Shown: in pieces, positions 30,759 to 40,799 of the stretch
Layout: each line of letters starts with the position of its first letter
Position numbering within the stretch: the first letter of the stretch is position 1
Assembly (NCBI GenBank): GCA_019448385.1
Contig: JAGTXO010000033.1
Location: 325,001-389,000 of the forward strand
Direction: 5' to 3'
DNA from: Diacronema lutheri
Taxonomy: Eukaryota > Haptophyta > Pavlovophyceae > Pavlovales > Pavlovaceae
Length of the DNA: 64,000 nt
Notes under the pieces: model-generated
Database searches by the model: none
Told to the model about the DNA's origin: nothing
What the model saw: only the letters and a program-made list of their open reading frames with translations
Translations under genes and position numbers: made by a program

Positions 30759-31823
30759 TCAGACGCGCTCGTTGAAAACCTGCGCCGAGACGAGTGGCGC
30801 GCGAGCGTCGAGCGTCGCTGATGCACCCGCATGCGCGGCGAGCGCGCCCCCGCAGTTGAGCAGCCGCTGCGCCTCCGAGCAGCCGCACTCGAGCTGCGCG
30901 CGTAGCCCGGCGCGCAGCACTCCGGCAGGTGGGCAGACGCGTGCGCTGGGCTGCGCGCGCTCGCGCGCGGCGCTCATCGCCGCGCGACCGTAGTAGGTGC
31001 GCAAGTCGACAACTTCGTGCATCCCAAACTGCCAGAGCCACGGATACTGCAGCGTGTCGTAGCCCGCGCGCCGCGCTTCGTTGATCGCAATCTGCTGGCG
31101 CGCGTGGCTCGGCCATGTCTTGTTGACGACGAGCGTCCGGCCGACGTTGAGCCACACGCCCGAGCCGCGGACGGCGTAGTACCACGTGCCGCCAAAGCGC
31201 ATGCGGCCGTGCACAGCGTAGCCATGCGCGTGCCCCTCTTCCCCTTCGTACGGGTTGCGCACGCGCAGCACCTCGATCCACGTGTTCTCGGGCGCGGGCG
31301 CGGGCGCGCCTCGCGCACGCACAAAGAAGCCGTACGGCTCGTGCGCCTGCATGCCGTCGGTCCAGTTGGCGCCCATGAAGCCAGCGCCCATGGGCACGTC
31401 CTCCAAAAGCGAGACAATCCGCGGCGTGTCGCGCGTCGGCGCGTCAGGCGGCAGGTGCGCGCAGTGCACGGGCGGGCGCGACCTTGCGAGCGCCGCGCGC
31501 GCTCTGGGAGTGACCGCAAACGCGTCGAACGGGTCGAAGGGCAGCGGGCCGGGCGAGCAGCGGTACACCCATTCGAGCGAACCGAGCATGTCGCGCGCGA
31601 GCTCGTTGCTGAGCGTCGGCTCGCTGTACACGGCGGCGAGATAGGCACGCCACCGGTCGAGCGTACCCTCCTCGCTCGCGCGCGTGACCGGCTCGACGGG
31701 CGTGGGCGCGGGCGCGGGCGCCGGCAGTACGCCCGCCTTGGCGCACGCGACGAGCGAGGGCAAAAGAAGATGAATAGTGAGGGTGGCGGCGCAACGCAGC
31801 GCCGAACGGCGCGCGGGGGCCAT
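30759..31823 (-). CDS. Secreted protein of unknown family, copy A (354 aa)
   Basis: Single-exon frame from ATG 31823 to stop 30759. N-terminal signal peptide (ALRCAATLTIHLLLPSLVACAKA), Pro/Ala/Thr linker, then a folded region with NTWIEVLRVRNPYEGEEGH, GGTWYYAVRGSGVWLNVGRT, NKTWPSHARQQIAINEARR and EVVDLRTYYGRAAM. A Cys-rich end (LECGCSEAQRLLNCGG) suggests disulfides and an extracellular or lumenal location. Family not recognised. A second copy at 44547-45608 differs, by my count, at 11 residues plus one codon length change; both frames stay open, which argues that they are genes. The neighbourhood (arrays, tandem repeats) is shared between copies. Confidence 0.72.
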   Translation of the reverse strand: MAPARRSALRCAATLTIHLLLPSLVACAKAGVLPAPAPAPTPVEPVTRASEEGTLDRWRAYLAAVYSEPTLSNELARDMLGSLEWVYRCSPGPLPFDPFDAFAVTPRARAALARSRPPVHCAHLPPDAPTRDTPRIVSLLEDVPMGAGFMGANWTDGMQAHEPYGFFVRARGAPAPAPENTWIEVLRVRNPYEGEEGHAHGYAVHGRMRFGGTWYYAVRGSGVWLNVGRTLVVNKTWPSHARQQIAINEARRAGYDTLQYPWLWQFGMHEVVDLRTYYGRAAMSAARERAQPSARVCPPAGVLRAGLRAQLECGCSEAQRLLNCGGALAAHAGASATLDARAPLVSAQVFNERV

Positions 31824-31839
31824 CGGCTCGAGGAGCGCA

Positions 31840-33345
31840 CGGTGTCGCCGGTCGGCCCGGCCGAGGCGGGTCCGAACGTGTTTTTCGCGCGCGATAGAAT
31901 GGCCGGAACGGGCCGGCCGGACGGGCATGGGAAACGTTGAGCCTAGCGCGATGGCGCGGCCCTTCTTTCGCGCGCGCTTTCCTCCGGAGCCGAGCGGCCA
32001 TTTTGCGATCCGCCTGTGTGCGGGCCTTCTTGCGCGGCAGGATTTTCCTCGGTTTCCCAGCGCAAACAAACACAGTGCGGGGCCGACGGGGGGCCACCAT
32101 AAGTCGCGAGTTAGAGGGAAGGACGACTCGCGCGCGGCTCGCTCTCGACGGATTCGAGCCCGGGCATGGCCGCAATGAGCAGAACAGGCCTTGCATGCGG
32201 GGCGCACGCCGTCACGCGCGCGCGCGTTGCGTAGTGGCCGTGCGCTGCGCTGTGAGTCTCAACGTCCTCGTCACTGCGCGCACTGCGTCCCACCCGCTGG
32301 CCGGCATCGACGGGTTTGGCACGCACAAGTTGCGCAAAGGGACACGTTGTCGCCGGCCGGCCCGGCGGAGGCGGGTGGCGATCATGCTTTTGACGCGCGA
32401 GGAACGGTCGGAACGGGCCGAACGGGCATGAGCACGAATGCATGTGCCGCGGGCCTTCTCGCGCGCGTCTTCCAGAAAACATGGGAATAGCGCGAATCGC
32501 GTGGCCCTTCTTACGCGCGCGCTCTTCTTCAGAGCCGAGCGGCCATTTTGCAATCCGCCTGTGTGCGGGCCTTCTTGCGCGGCAGGATTTTCCTCGGTTT
32601 CCCAGCGCAAACACAGTGCGGGGCCGACGGGGGGCCACCATAACTCGCGAGTTAGAGGGAAGGACGACTCGCGCGCGGCTCGCTCTCGACGGATTCGAGC
32701 TCGGGCATGGCCGCCATGAGCAGAACAGGCCTCGGGTGCGGGGCGCACGCCGTCACGCGCGCGCGCGTTGCGCAGTGGCCGTGCGCTGCGCTGTGAGTCT
32801 CAACGTCCTCGTCACTGCGCGCACTGCGTCCCACCCGCTGGCCGGCATCGACGGGTTTGGCACGCACAAGTTGCGCAAAGGGACACGTTGTCGCCGGCTG
32901 GCCCGGCGGAGGCGGGTGGCGATCATGCTTTTGACGCGCGAAGGACGGCCGGAACGGGCCGGACAGCCATGAGCACGAATGCATGTGCTGCGGGCCTTCT
33001 CGCGCGCGATTTCCGGAAAACGTGGGACTAGCGCGAATCGCGTGGCCCTTCTTGCGCGCGCGCTTTTCTTCAGAGCCGAGCGGCCATTTTGCGATCCGCC
33101 TGTGTGCGGGCCTTCTTGTGCGGCAGGACTAACCTGGGTTTCCCAGCGCAAACACAGTGCGGGGCCGATGGGGCCCCAGTTTAACTCGCGAGTCAATTGG
33201 GTAGACGACGCGCGCGCGGCTCGCTCTCGACGGATTCGAGCTCGTGCATGGCCGCAATGGGCAGAACAGGCCTTGGGTGCGGGGCGCACGCACGCGCGCG
33301 CGCGCGCGTTGCGTGGCAACCGTGCGCCGCGCAGTGCTATGAGGC
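31840..33345 (-). repeat. 541-bp tandem repeats containing core-motif units, copy A
   Basis: A block anchored by GGCATGGCCGCAATGAGC recurs at about 32162, 32704 and 33245, a period of 541-542 bp. Two complete units and flanking partial ones are present. Each unit holds a stretch with GCGTCCCACCCGCTGGCCGG, a GGCGATCATGCTTTTGACGC stretch, then three cores (for example 32450, 32504, 32566 and 32990, 33043, 33108) spaced 53-65 bp. Units are highly similar but not identical. Copy B holds about one complete unit less. Confidence 0.88.
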
Positions 33346-33414
33346 CTGTCTGTGCCTCAGAGCCTCGGAGGCACCGCCGAGGCAGTGCAGCGCAGACCCC
33401 TCGCCCGCCAAGCC

Positions 33415-36400
33415 TCAGTCATCAGAGTCGTAGCTGTTGAGCTCAAAGAGCTCGGTCCCTTCGCCCGCGACGACGGCGAGGGTGCGCCCGGCGAGCTCGA
33501 CCACGTCGAGGGCGTTCGCGTGCTGCACCGCCGTGTGCGCCTCGCGCCGGCGCTCGACGAGCCGTTGTGCGTGCGGCGCGCGTGCGTCCTGCAGAGCGTC
33601 GACGTGCTCGAGCTCGGCGATGATGTCCGCACAGCACTCCTCGATCGTGTCGGCCGGCCCGCGCGCCGGCGGCAGCCGTGCCCAGTGCACGGAGCGCACG
33701 TGCAGCAGCTGGTCCGGCCCGACGGACACGACGCGCGTGGTGCGTCCCCCGGCCGGTGTCCGGCTCAGCCAGACCGCACGGACGGCCGCGCCGTGCGCGC
33801 GCGCGATGCGCGCGCCGCGCGCCACGCGCACGCGCACGGCATGTCGCGCCTGATCGGCCTCGAGCTCGAGCAGCGCGATCGCCTGGTCGTCGCCGCCGCA
33901 GCACACGCAAAGCGCCGACGCCGGTATTTTCGCGCCCACCACGTCCGACTCGGCAGCGACGGCGCGCTCGGCGCACGCGCCATGCGGCGCACAGCTCATG
34001 GAGTTCACGCCCATTGCGTGCACGCGCACGGCGAGGACGCAGCGCAGCTCGGCGCACGACGCGCGCGCGCCGGCGCGCGTGCCGGCGTACGCAGCGGCCG
34101 CCGCGGCGGCGGTCGCGTCAAAAGCGCGCAGCACGCCGTCCGTGCAGCCAACGAGGAGCAGGAGGATCGCGTGCGCGCCGGCCGCGCTCTCAGCGTCGTC
34201 CGCCACGGGCGCGGGGGCGGGCGCGGGGGCGGGCGCGGACGGCTCGCGCGCGGCGTGGCGCGTGCAAAGCGCGCCGAGCGCGAGGGCCAAGACGGGCCCG
34301 GCGCGCGGGCGCGCCTCGCACAGGGGCTCAAAGCCGTGCGCGTGCGCACCACCGTCTGCGCCATCGTCGTCGGCGGCGCGCGCGCCATGCGGCGCGCGCG
34401 CGCACAGTACGAGCAGACGCACGACACCGTCCGACCCGCCCGCTGCGACGAGCACGCCCGGATCGCGCGACGTGCCGCCCGCCGCGCTGCCCGTCGCGCT
34501 GGCCGACAGCGCCGGCGGCCCGAGCGGAGGCAGCGCGGCGAGCGGCACGGCCGCGAGCGACAGGCAGCGGCTCTCGGCGCGATTGCTCCGCGCGGCCGAC
34601 TCCTCGCCGACGGCGCGCGCGACCTCGCCGGCTGAAACGGCCAGCCCGCGCGCGTCGGCGTCGTGCGCCGGCGGCGCGCGCTCCCAGCTCGCCTGCCAGG
34701 CGTGCAGCGCGTTGAGCCCTCCACCGCTCACGAGCAGCGCGCACGTGCCAAGCGCGGGCGGCGCGCCGACGGCGAGCAGCGCGCGCACGCCGCTCGCGTG
34801 CCCGAGCAGCGCGCTCGTGGCGGGTAGCAGCGCGACATGCTCACCGCGCTGCTCCGCTGCGCCTCTCGCTGCCGGTACCGCCGCATTTGAAAGGACGTGC
34901 TCGGAGAGAACGATGGCGCCGTCCTCCGCGCCCGTCGCGACGATCACGCGCGCCGCGCCGCTCGGCAGCGCGTCGCAGCCAACGAAGGCGGCCGCGTACA
35001 CCTTGCGGCCATGCGAGCGCGGGCGCAGGGCGTGGTCGCACGCCACCGCGCTCCACGCGAGCGGGGCCTCGTCCCCGTCGGGGCGCGCGCGCGCGCGCTG
35101 CTCGCGTCCGCCGCCCGGTGCGCCGCCGCCGCGCTCGCCGCCGCCGCCCACGCCGCTTCTGCGGACGAGCAGCACGGACGCGCCATCGGCGAGCGCGAGC
35201 TCGAGCGGCGCCTTGCCTGCGACGCAGCTCAGCGCGGGCGGCTCGCCCCCTGCGCTCGGCTCGAGCCGCAACGCGCGCGGCCGCCGAAAGCCGCCGATCG
35301 CGACCTTGGCGACAAGCGCGCCGCCGCCCAGCTCCCAGACGGCCACGGCGCCTTGCTCGAAGCAGAGCGCGAGGAGCCGCGGTGGCAGCGCGCCGCCGCC
35401 ACTGCCGCCGTCCTCGCCGGCGCGCTCCGCGCCGCTCAGCACGAGCGCCTCGATGCCCGCGCATGGGCAGCGGAGCGTGCGGACCGCGCGCATCGCGCCC
35501 GGCGGCTGCGCGCCGCTGGCGGGCGCGCCATCGCTTTCGCAGATCGAGCGCACGTCGAAGGCGAGCACGCGCCCGTCCCACCCGGCGCTCACGAAGACGC
35601 CGTCGAGCGGCGCGCGCTCCGGCGCCGACGGCGCGCGACCGCGCGGCAGCGCGCGCGTCGCGGGCGCGCCGAGGCCGGCGAGTCCGCGCGCGTGCGCGGG
35701 CGCGCAGATCATCGTCGAGACGAAGTTGGCGCCGTGCGCGCGCGCGAGCGCCGCGTCGCGCCACGCGCCCGCCGCGCCGCCGTCGTCGGCTCCTCGCCAT
35801 GACAATCCCACCGTGCCTCGGTTGCTGCCCCACGCGAACGCGTTACCGTCACACAATGGCAGCAGGCAGAACGGCCACTCGCCGCGCGCGCCGCACGCCA
35901 CGCGGTGTAGGCGCACAGCGGACGCAGGCGCGCGAGCCGCCGCCTCGCCGCTGTCATCGTGCGCGCGCGCCGCCTCTATCTCGCCCGCGTGGGCGTCGCT
36001 GGTGAGCAGCCCGCCGCCGAGCGCGCGCACGGCCCATGCGCTCACGGCGCCCGCGCCCGCGCCCGCGCCCGCGCTTGCGGTGAGCACGATGTCGTGCGCG
36101 CCGGCGCGGCCAGCCAGCCACGCCAGCTGTGTGATGCGCCCATCGCCGCTCTGCCAGCGCGCGAGCTCGCGCGCGCCGCCGAGCGCGCGCCCCGCCGCAC
36201 CGCACGACGAGTCGACCGCGCCCGTCGCGCTCTGCGCCGCGTTCGCGTCCTCGTCGCCTAGGGCGCGCGCGAGGTCGTCCGCGAGCCCCGCCTCGCCGCT
36301 CGGCAGCAGCAGCACGCTCACCGTGCCGTCGGCGCAGCCGCAGCCGAAGAGGATGGGGCTGGCGCCAGCCCGCACCGGACCGTCCGATGCGTCCGGGCGC

Positions 36401-38235
36401 GCGGCAGCCGCAGCCGGAGCCACGCTCGCACGGTGCGTCGCATCGGGCGCGCGCGGCGCCCATGCGGGCGAGAGCATCGTGATGACGCGACCGCTCGCGC
36501 CGAGCAGCGGGCGGACGGCGGCGAATGGCCTGTCATCGGCGCTCGCATCGGCCGCGGACGGCCCGGTTGCCGTCGCGTCCTCCGCGCCGTCAGCGGGCGG
36601 CGGCACGAGCGCGGCGTGTAGGGCTCCGTCGGACGTGACGACGAGGAGGACGGAGCCGCGCGGCAGCAGTCGCACGGCTCTGACGCCGCGCCCGCCCGAC
36701 GCGCGGCGCTGTGTCAGCCCTGCCGGCTGCCCGCCCTCGTCCTCGCCCTCGTGCGTGCCCGTTTCAGCCCCCTGCCGCTGCGCGCGCCCCTGCGCCCGCT
36801 GCGGCGCGCCGGCCGAGCCGAGCTGTTGCGGCTCCACCGCGTCGACCTCACGTTGCGCGCGCGCGCGCATTGGTCCGGGCGCCGCTGGCAGCAGCAGCCG
36901 CTCTGCGCCGTCGCTCGCGGTCACCTCCCACGCGCGCGCGCCGCCTCTGCGCCCACCCGCGCCGGCCGCGCTCGCTCCGAGCGCGCCAGCTGGCGCGCGC
37001 GCGGGTGCGCCATCGAGGCGCCAGAGCCGGACGGACGCGTCCGCGCCGCCGGTCGCGCAAAAGACGGTCGCGCCGTGTTTGTCGTCGCCGTTGGCGGCCG
37101 CGCGCTCGCACGCGTGGCTCAACGCGAGCGCGCGCACGCCAGCGCCGACGTGCCCGGGTAGAGAGCACACGGCGGCATCGGCGCCGACCGCGCACACCCT
37201 GCCCACGCAGTCCTCGCCCGCGCTCACGACCGTCCGCCAGTCGACGAACGCGACGGCCCACGGCCGCGCGCGGTGCGCAAACCATGCCTGCACGGCGCTC
37301 ACGCCCGCCGGCGCGTGCGCGCCAGCCGCCGCCCACTGCCAGATGACGACGCGCCGGTCGTCCGAAACGGTCGCAAGGCGCGCGCCGCTCGAATGCCACG
37401 CGCAGCCAAAGATGGCGCCGTCGTGCGCGCGCGGCAGCACGCAGAGCGTGCGCGCGCCCGCACCTGCGCGCGCGCGCGCGCCCATGCCCGCGCCCGCGCC
37501 CGCGCCAGCGCCAGCGCCAGCGCTCGCGCCCGTGGGCAGTGGCGCGTCCGCCGGCCGCGCGGGCGGCGCCCAGAAGACAAGAGACCCCATCACGCTGCCC
37601 GATGCGATCACGCGCTCGTGCCAGCCGCACAGGCCGTCGTCGCGCGCGCCGCCAGCACCGACCGCCGCGCCGAGCGGCTGCGACGCGATGCAAAACGCAG
37701 CCGCGCGAGCGCCGCCCTCGAGCGCGCAGCTCGCGACGAGCGCGGCGCACGGCGCGCCACTGCCGTCAGCGGCCGGGACGACGGCGTCGATGGTCCCGCC
37801 TAGCGCGACGCTCCAGAGCTCAAGCCGGTTGTTGATGAAGCCCACGCGAACAAGCGCGGACGCGCCGCGGGCCGTGCCGCCGTCCGCATCGGCGGGAGGC
37901 GCGTCGAGCGTCGCCTCGAGAATCCACGCCGGGCAGCGCGCGTGCCAGAGCGCGCGGACCGGCGCGTCGCGGCGCACGTGCATGAGCGCGAGCTCGCGCC
38001 CGCCCGAGACGAGCACCAGATGCCCGTCGTCGCGCGGGGCGGCGCACGCGTCGATGGCGTGGAGCCACGCCTCGCGCAGCACGGCCTTCGCGCAGACGAG
38101 CGATCCGTCGGCGGTGTCGTGGACGTGCAGCGCGCGCCCGACGCCGGCGAGGAGCAGCCGGCCGCCGCGCGCGCCCTCGGCGAAACGCAGCGAGCTCACC
38201 GGCCCGTTGAACGCTACGGAGCGCGGCGGCGCCAT
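33415..38235 (-). CDS. WDR6: WDR6/Trm734-type WD40 protein
   Basis: 1606-aa intronless WD40-repeat protein. WDR6 (yeast Trm734/Rtt10) partners the Trm7/FTSJ1 methyltransferase to direct 2'-O-methylation of tRNA position 34. The family's diagnostic central blocks are in order: RAHDGAIFGCAWHSSGARLA then VSDDRRVVIWQW (about residues 265-300), WAVAFVDWRTVVSAGEDCVG (about 325-345) and GVRALALSHA ... CATGGADASVRLWRL (about 365-400). Start MAPPRSVAFNGPVSSLRFAEG matches the expected first blade. Further WD blades run to the C-terminus (VVSVGPDQLLHVRSVHWARL), ending ELNSYDSDD. Ala/Gly-rich loops make it longer than the roughly 1000-1100 aa animal and yeast proteins. ATG 38235 is 67 bp from the divergent gene's ATG. 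Confidence 0.87.
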   Translation of the reverse strand: MAPPRSVAFNGPVSSLRFAEGARGGRLLLAGVGRALHVHDTADGSLVCAKAVLREAWLHAIDACAAPRDDGHLVLVSGGRELALMHVRRDAPVRALWHARCPAWILEATLDAPPADADGGTARGASALVRVGFINNRLELWSVALGGTIDAVVPAADGSGAPCAALVASCALEGGARAAAFCIASQPLGAAVGAGGARDDGLCGWHERVIASGSVMGSLVFWAPPARPADAPLPTGASAGAGAGAGAGAGMGARARAGAGARTLCVLPRAHDGAIFGCAWHSSGARLATVSDDRRVVIWQWAAAGAHAPAGVSAVQAWFAHRARPWAVAFVDWRTVVSAGEDCVGRVCAVGADAAVCSLPGHVGAGVRALALSHACERAAANGDDKHGATVFCATGGADASVRLWRLDGAPARAPAGALGASAAGAGGRRGGARAWEVTASDGAERLLLPAAPGPMRARAQREVDAVEPQQLGSAGAPQRAQGRAQRQGAETGTHEGEDEGGQPAGLTQRRASGGRGVRAVRLLPRGSVLLVVTSDGALHAALVPPPADGAEDATATGPSAADASADDRPFAAVRPLLGASGRVITMLSPAWAPRAPDATHRASVAPAAAAARPDASDGPVRAGASPILFGCGCADGTVSVLLLPSGEAGLADDLARALGDEDANAAQSATGAVDSSCGAAGRALGGARELARWQSGDGRITQLAWLAGRAGAHDIVLTASAGAGAGAGAVSAWAVRALGGGLLTSDAHAGEIEAARAHDDSGEAAARAPASAVRLHRVACGARGEWPFCLLPLCDGNAFAWGSNRGTVGLSWRGADDGGAAGAWRDAALARAHGANFVSTMICAPAHARGLAGLGAPATRALPRGRAPSAPERAPLDGVFVSAGWDGRVLAFDVRSICESDGAPASGAQPPGAMRAVRTLRCPCAGIEALVLSGAERAGEDGGSGGGALPPRLLALCFEQGAVAVWELGGGALVAKVAIGGFRRPRALRLEPSAGGEPPALSCVAGKAPLELALADGASVLLVRRSGVGGGGERGGGAPGGGREQRARARPDGDEAPLAWSAVACDHALRPRSHGRKVYAAAFVGCDALPSGAARVIVATGAEDGAIVLSEHVLSNAAVPAARGAAEQRGEHVALLPATSALLGHASGVRALLAVGAPPALGTCALLVSGGGLNALHAWQASWERAPPAHDADARGLAVSAGEVARAVGEESAARSNRAESRCLSLAAVPLAALPPLGPPALSASATGSAAGGTSRDPGVLVAAGGSDGVVRLLVLCARAPHGARAADDDGADGGAHAHGFEPLCEARPRAGPVLALALGALCTRHAAREPSAPAPAPAPAPVADDAESAAGAHAILLLLVGCTDGVLRAFDATAAAAAAAYAGTRAGARASCAELRCVLAVRVHAMGVNSMSCAPHGACAERAVAAESDVVGAKIPASALCVCCGGDDQAIALLELEADQARHAVRVRVARGARIARAHGAAVRAVWLSRTPAGGRTTRVVSVGPDQLLHVRSVHWARLPPARGPADTIEECCADIIAELEHVDALQDARAPHAQRLVERRREAHTAVQHANALDVVELAGRTLAVVAGEGTELFELNSYDSDD

Positions 38236-38302
38236 CGCGCGCGACGCTCCAGCGCGAAGCGCGCGAAGCGCACGGTTTGAACGCGTTGGTGCCCCGGCCA
38301 GA
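38236..38302. promoter_or_regulatory. 67-bp bidirectional promoter, WDR6 and unknown gene
   Basis: Only 67 bp lie between the two divergent start codons. It contains GCGCGAAGCGCGCGAAGCGC, an internal 9-bp direct repeat. No TATA box. Confidence 0.55.
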
Positions 38303-40004
38303 ATGCTCGCGTCGCTGCCGCGCGCGCCGATCCTCGACCCGCGCGACTTTGTGCGGCCGGAGGTTGAGCGCCAGCCCGAGTTCCACCCGCAGCTCGCGCG
38401 CGCCATTGCCGACCTCGTCCACCGCCTCACGGCCCTCGCGCCGCCCGACGCGCCCGGCGCGTCGTCGGCCGATCCGCCGTCCGTCGAGCAGCTCGGCGCG
38501 CTCGTCGCCGAGCTGCGCGCGCTGCTCGACGAGTTCGCGCCGAGCGTGCAGGTGGTGATGACGTCGTCAAGCCTCCTGCTCGCCGCGCTTCCGCTCGAGC
38601 GCGCGCGCGTGCCGCTCGGCACGCAGCTGCAGTGGGTGCACGCCCTGTGCGTGCCGCACCTCGTGGAGACGTCATCGTTCCGCGAGGCCGAGGCGCACAT
38701 CAATGGCGCGAAGCGCTTCCTCGAGGGGCAGCCGGCGCACGCGAACGGCGCAGTGGCGCAGCCCACTGCCGTCTGGTCTCGCGCTCTCGCGTGTGCGATG
38801 CTCCCCTTCTGGGCGCGCGCGCTGAGCGCCGCGTCCAAGCACGTTGGCGCGCAGCTTGCGATCACGACGCGCAACCTGTGCACCGTGATCGCCGAGTGCG
38901 CGCAGCTGCGCAACGAGGGCGGCGGCGGTGGCGGCGGCACGGCGCCGTGCTTGGCCGGCGACGCGCTCTGCGCGCTCGTCGCGACCAACTCGCTCGTCGC
39001 AATCATCAGCCATTGGACGCGCGCTCTCCGCCGGCCGGCGGGCGCGCACGCGCACGGCGGCGACGAGGCGCAGTGGGCGCTCTCGCAGGCGCGGATGGGC
39101 TGGCAGGGCGAGCTGCTGCTCTCGGGCGTGCACGTTCTCCTCGAGCTGCTCCTGCCCGGCGCGAGCGCTGCGCCGGCCGCCGCCGGCGGTGCTGGCGGTG
39201 AGGGCGGCGCGCTCCTGCACGCTGCGGCAGTCGGCGTCGCGCTGCTGCTCGGCGGCTCGGCCGAGACGCTGCACCAGCTCGAAGCAATGCGCGTCATGCG
39301 CGCGCACGCCGGCCGTCCGCTCGACCAGTACGCGCCGCCAGGCCTCGAGACGTCTGGCGCGTGCTTCTCGCAGCGCATCGTCCGTGCTGCGATCGCGTGC
39401 TCCTCGCCGGTGCGCGCCGCGCCGCGCCGCCTCGTCACAGCACCGCGCGCGCGCCGCACCCGTTCCCCTTCGCTTCGCCCCTCAACCCCCTTTGGACCCC
39501 GCCGCCCGGGACGGCCTGGCGCGCGCGCGCCCATTCCCCTTCGCTCCGCCCCTCAACCCCCGTTGAACCCTCATCCGGGGCTTCCTTGCGCACCGCGCGC
39601 CGCGCCGCCGCGTGCAGGCGCAGCCGACGTGCGTGACCGACGCGGGCCTCGTCCTGCTGTGCGCGCTGCATGGCGACTTATGGGCGGCGCTGCTCGCGAT
39701 CGTGCCGGCGGACGCGATGCGACTCGCGCGCGCGCTCGCCGACGTGCGCTGGCGGCGCGGCGCGGACGACGCGCCGGGCGGCCCGCAGCCGCTCGGCTCC
39801 TTCCACGCGATCGGCGAGCGGCTGCTGTACGGCTTCATGGAGCACGTGTGCGCGCTTCATCGACGCGCGTGCTGCGAGGGCGACGCGTCGTCCGCGCAGT
39901 TGCTGCTGCTCCCGCTCCTCACTGCGAGCGAGCTGCGCGAAGATGGCTTCGAGTGCGCCGCCGTCTTCTTCGCGACAGCGCACCGGCTCAGCCGTGACGC
40001 GTGA
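38303..40004 (+). CDS. Unknown helical protein, 497 aa
   Basis: Two exons, 38303-39409 and 39618-40004, with a GT-AG intron (39410-39617) in phase 0. Not recognised. The product is all-helical in appearance: LARAIADLVHRLTALAPP, LVAELRALLDEFAPSVQVVM, WVHALCVPHLVETSSFREAE, GWQGELLLSGVHVLLELLLPG and, in exon 2, AGLVLLCALHGDLWAALLAIV. Gly-rich loops (GGGGGGG, about residue 214) separate the helices. The ordered hydrophobic pattern suggests a HEAT-like solenoid or vesicle-tether fold; that is inference. It diverges from WDR6 over 67 bp. ATG 38303 is the first Met after the promoter. Confidence 0.72.
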
Positions 40005-40799
40005 GCTGCGGCGGGGCCTAGAGGACCGCCCCCGACGATCCGGCGCGCAGTGCGCGCTGAAGCATCGGGCGGGGGACCAAAGTCGCGATCGTGTCGAGCG
40101 TGCACGAGACAGGCGCCTAGCAAGGTCACTTGTTTCGTTCAAGCGGCCGAGTTGTTTGGCCCGCGCGATACTTTTTGGTCGCGCGCAAGAAGGCCCGCGA
40201 AAGGGTGCCAAGCCCTTACTTTTTTTACGCGGCCGTCCCATTCGGTCTCGTCGCCGCCCAACGCCGAGGCCGACGGGCTCGGCGTCTGCACCGCCTAGGG
40301 CGGAGCGCCGTCCGCGCCGCTCGAATCGAGCACGATGTCGAGCCAGCTGGCGAGCGCACCGGGCGTGAGCGTGAGCGCTATCGCCGATTCGCCGTGTGCG
40401 TGATCCCGATCGCGGCTATCCATCGTCCGCGAGCTCGCGTGCGCTCGCCGGGCTGGCGGGCGCGCAAAGCGCGCGCGAGCCGCGCACGTGCCGCGCGCGC
40501 ATGGCTCGGCTTTGCGTCGCTCGAGCGCCTTGAGGCGCATGACGAGCCAGTGGTGGCGCGTCGCGTGCGACACGGCGAGCCGCGCGTGCAGCTCGGTCGA
40601 TGCCTCCCTATCGTCGCGCAGTAGGACATTGAGCCGCACGGGCGCACGCGCCTGCGCGTGGTGCACGGATCGGCGGGAACGAATTGAGGCACGCCTGCAT
40701 TGGGCCCACCTGGCCCGGCTGGGCTCACGCATCCCCGCCGAGCTGGGCGCACGCGCGCCGCCGCTCGCCGCCGACGGCCGCCGCCCGCCGCTCAGCTGC
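40005..40799. other. Gene-poor stretch with one core motif and a minus-strand coding remnant
   Basis: One isolated core unit (GCGCGCAAGAAGGCCCGCG, near 40184) lies about 180 bp after the previous stop. Minus strand 40295-40732 reads LNVLLRDDREASTELHARL and later SAIALTLTPGALASWLDIVLD, which looks like former coding sequence, but no start or family is visible. 40735-40799 begins the block also found at 29215-29285. Confidence 0.4.

Noticed and set aside
14830-38235. Functional cluster of tRNA 2'-O-methylation genes (TrmH-like and WDR6)
   Set aside because: They act on different tRNA positions, lie more than 17 kb apart with unrelated genes and transposons between, and eukaryotic genomes rarely cluster such genes.
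33998-39997. Nearly 2000-codon open frame antisense to WDR6
   Set aside because: Pro/Ser/Arg-rich shadow of a GC-rich gene; the minus strand shows real WD40 blocks. Similar long antisense frames shadow the phospholipase, the ABC transporter and the giant gene.
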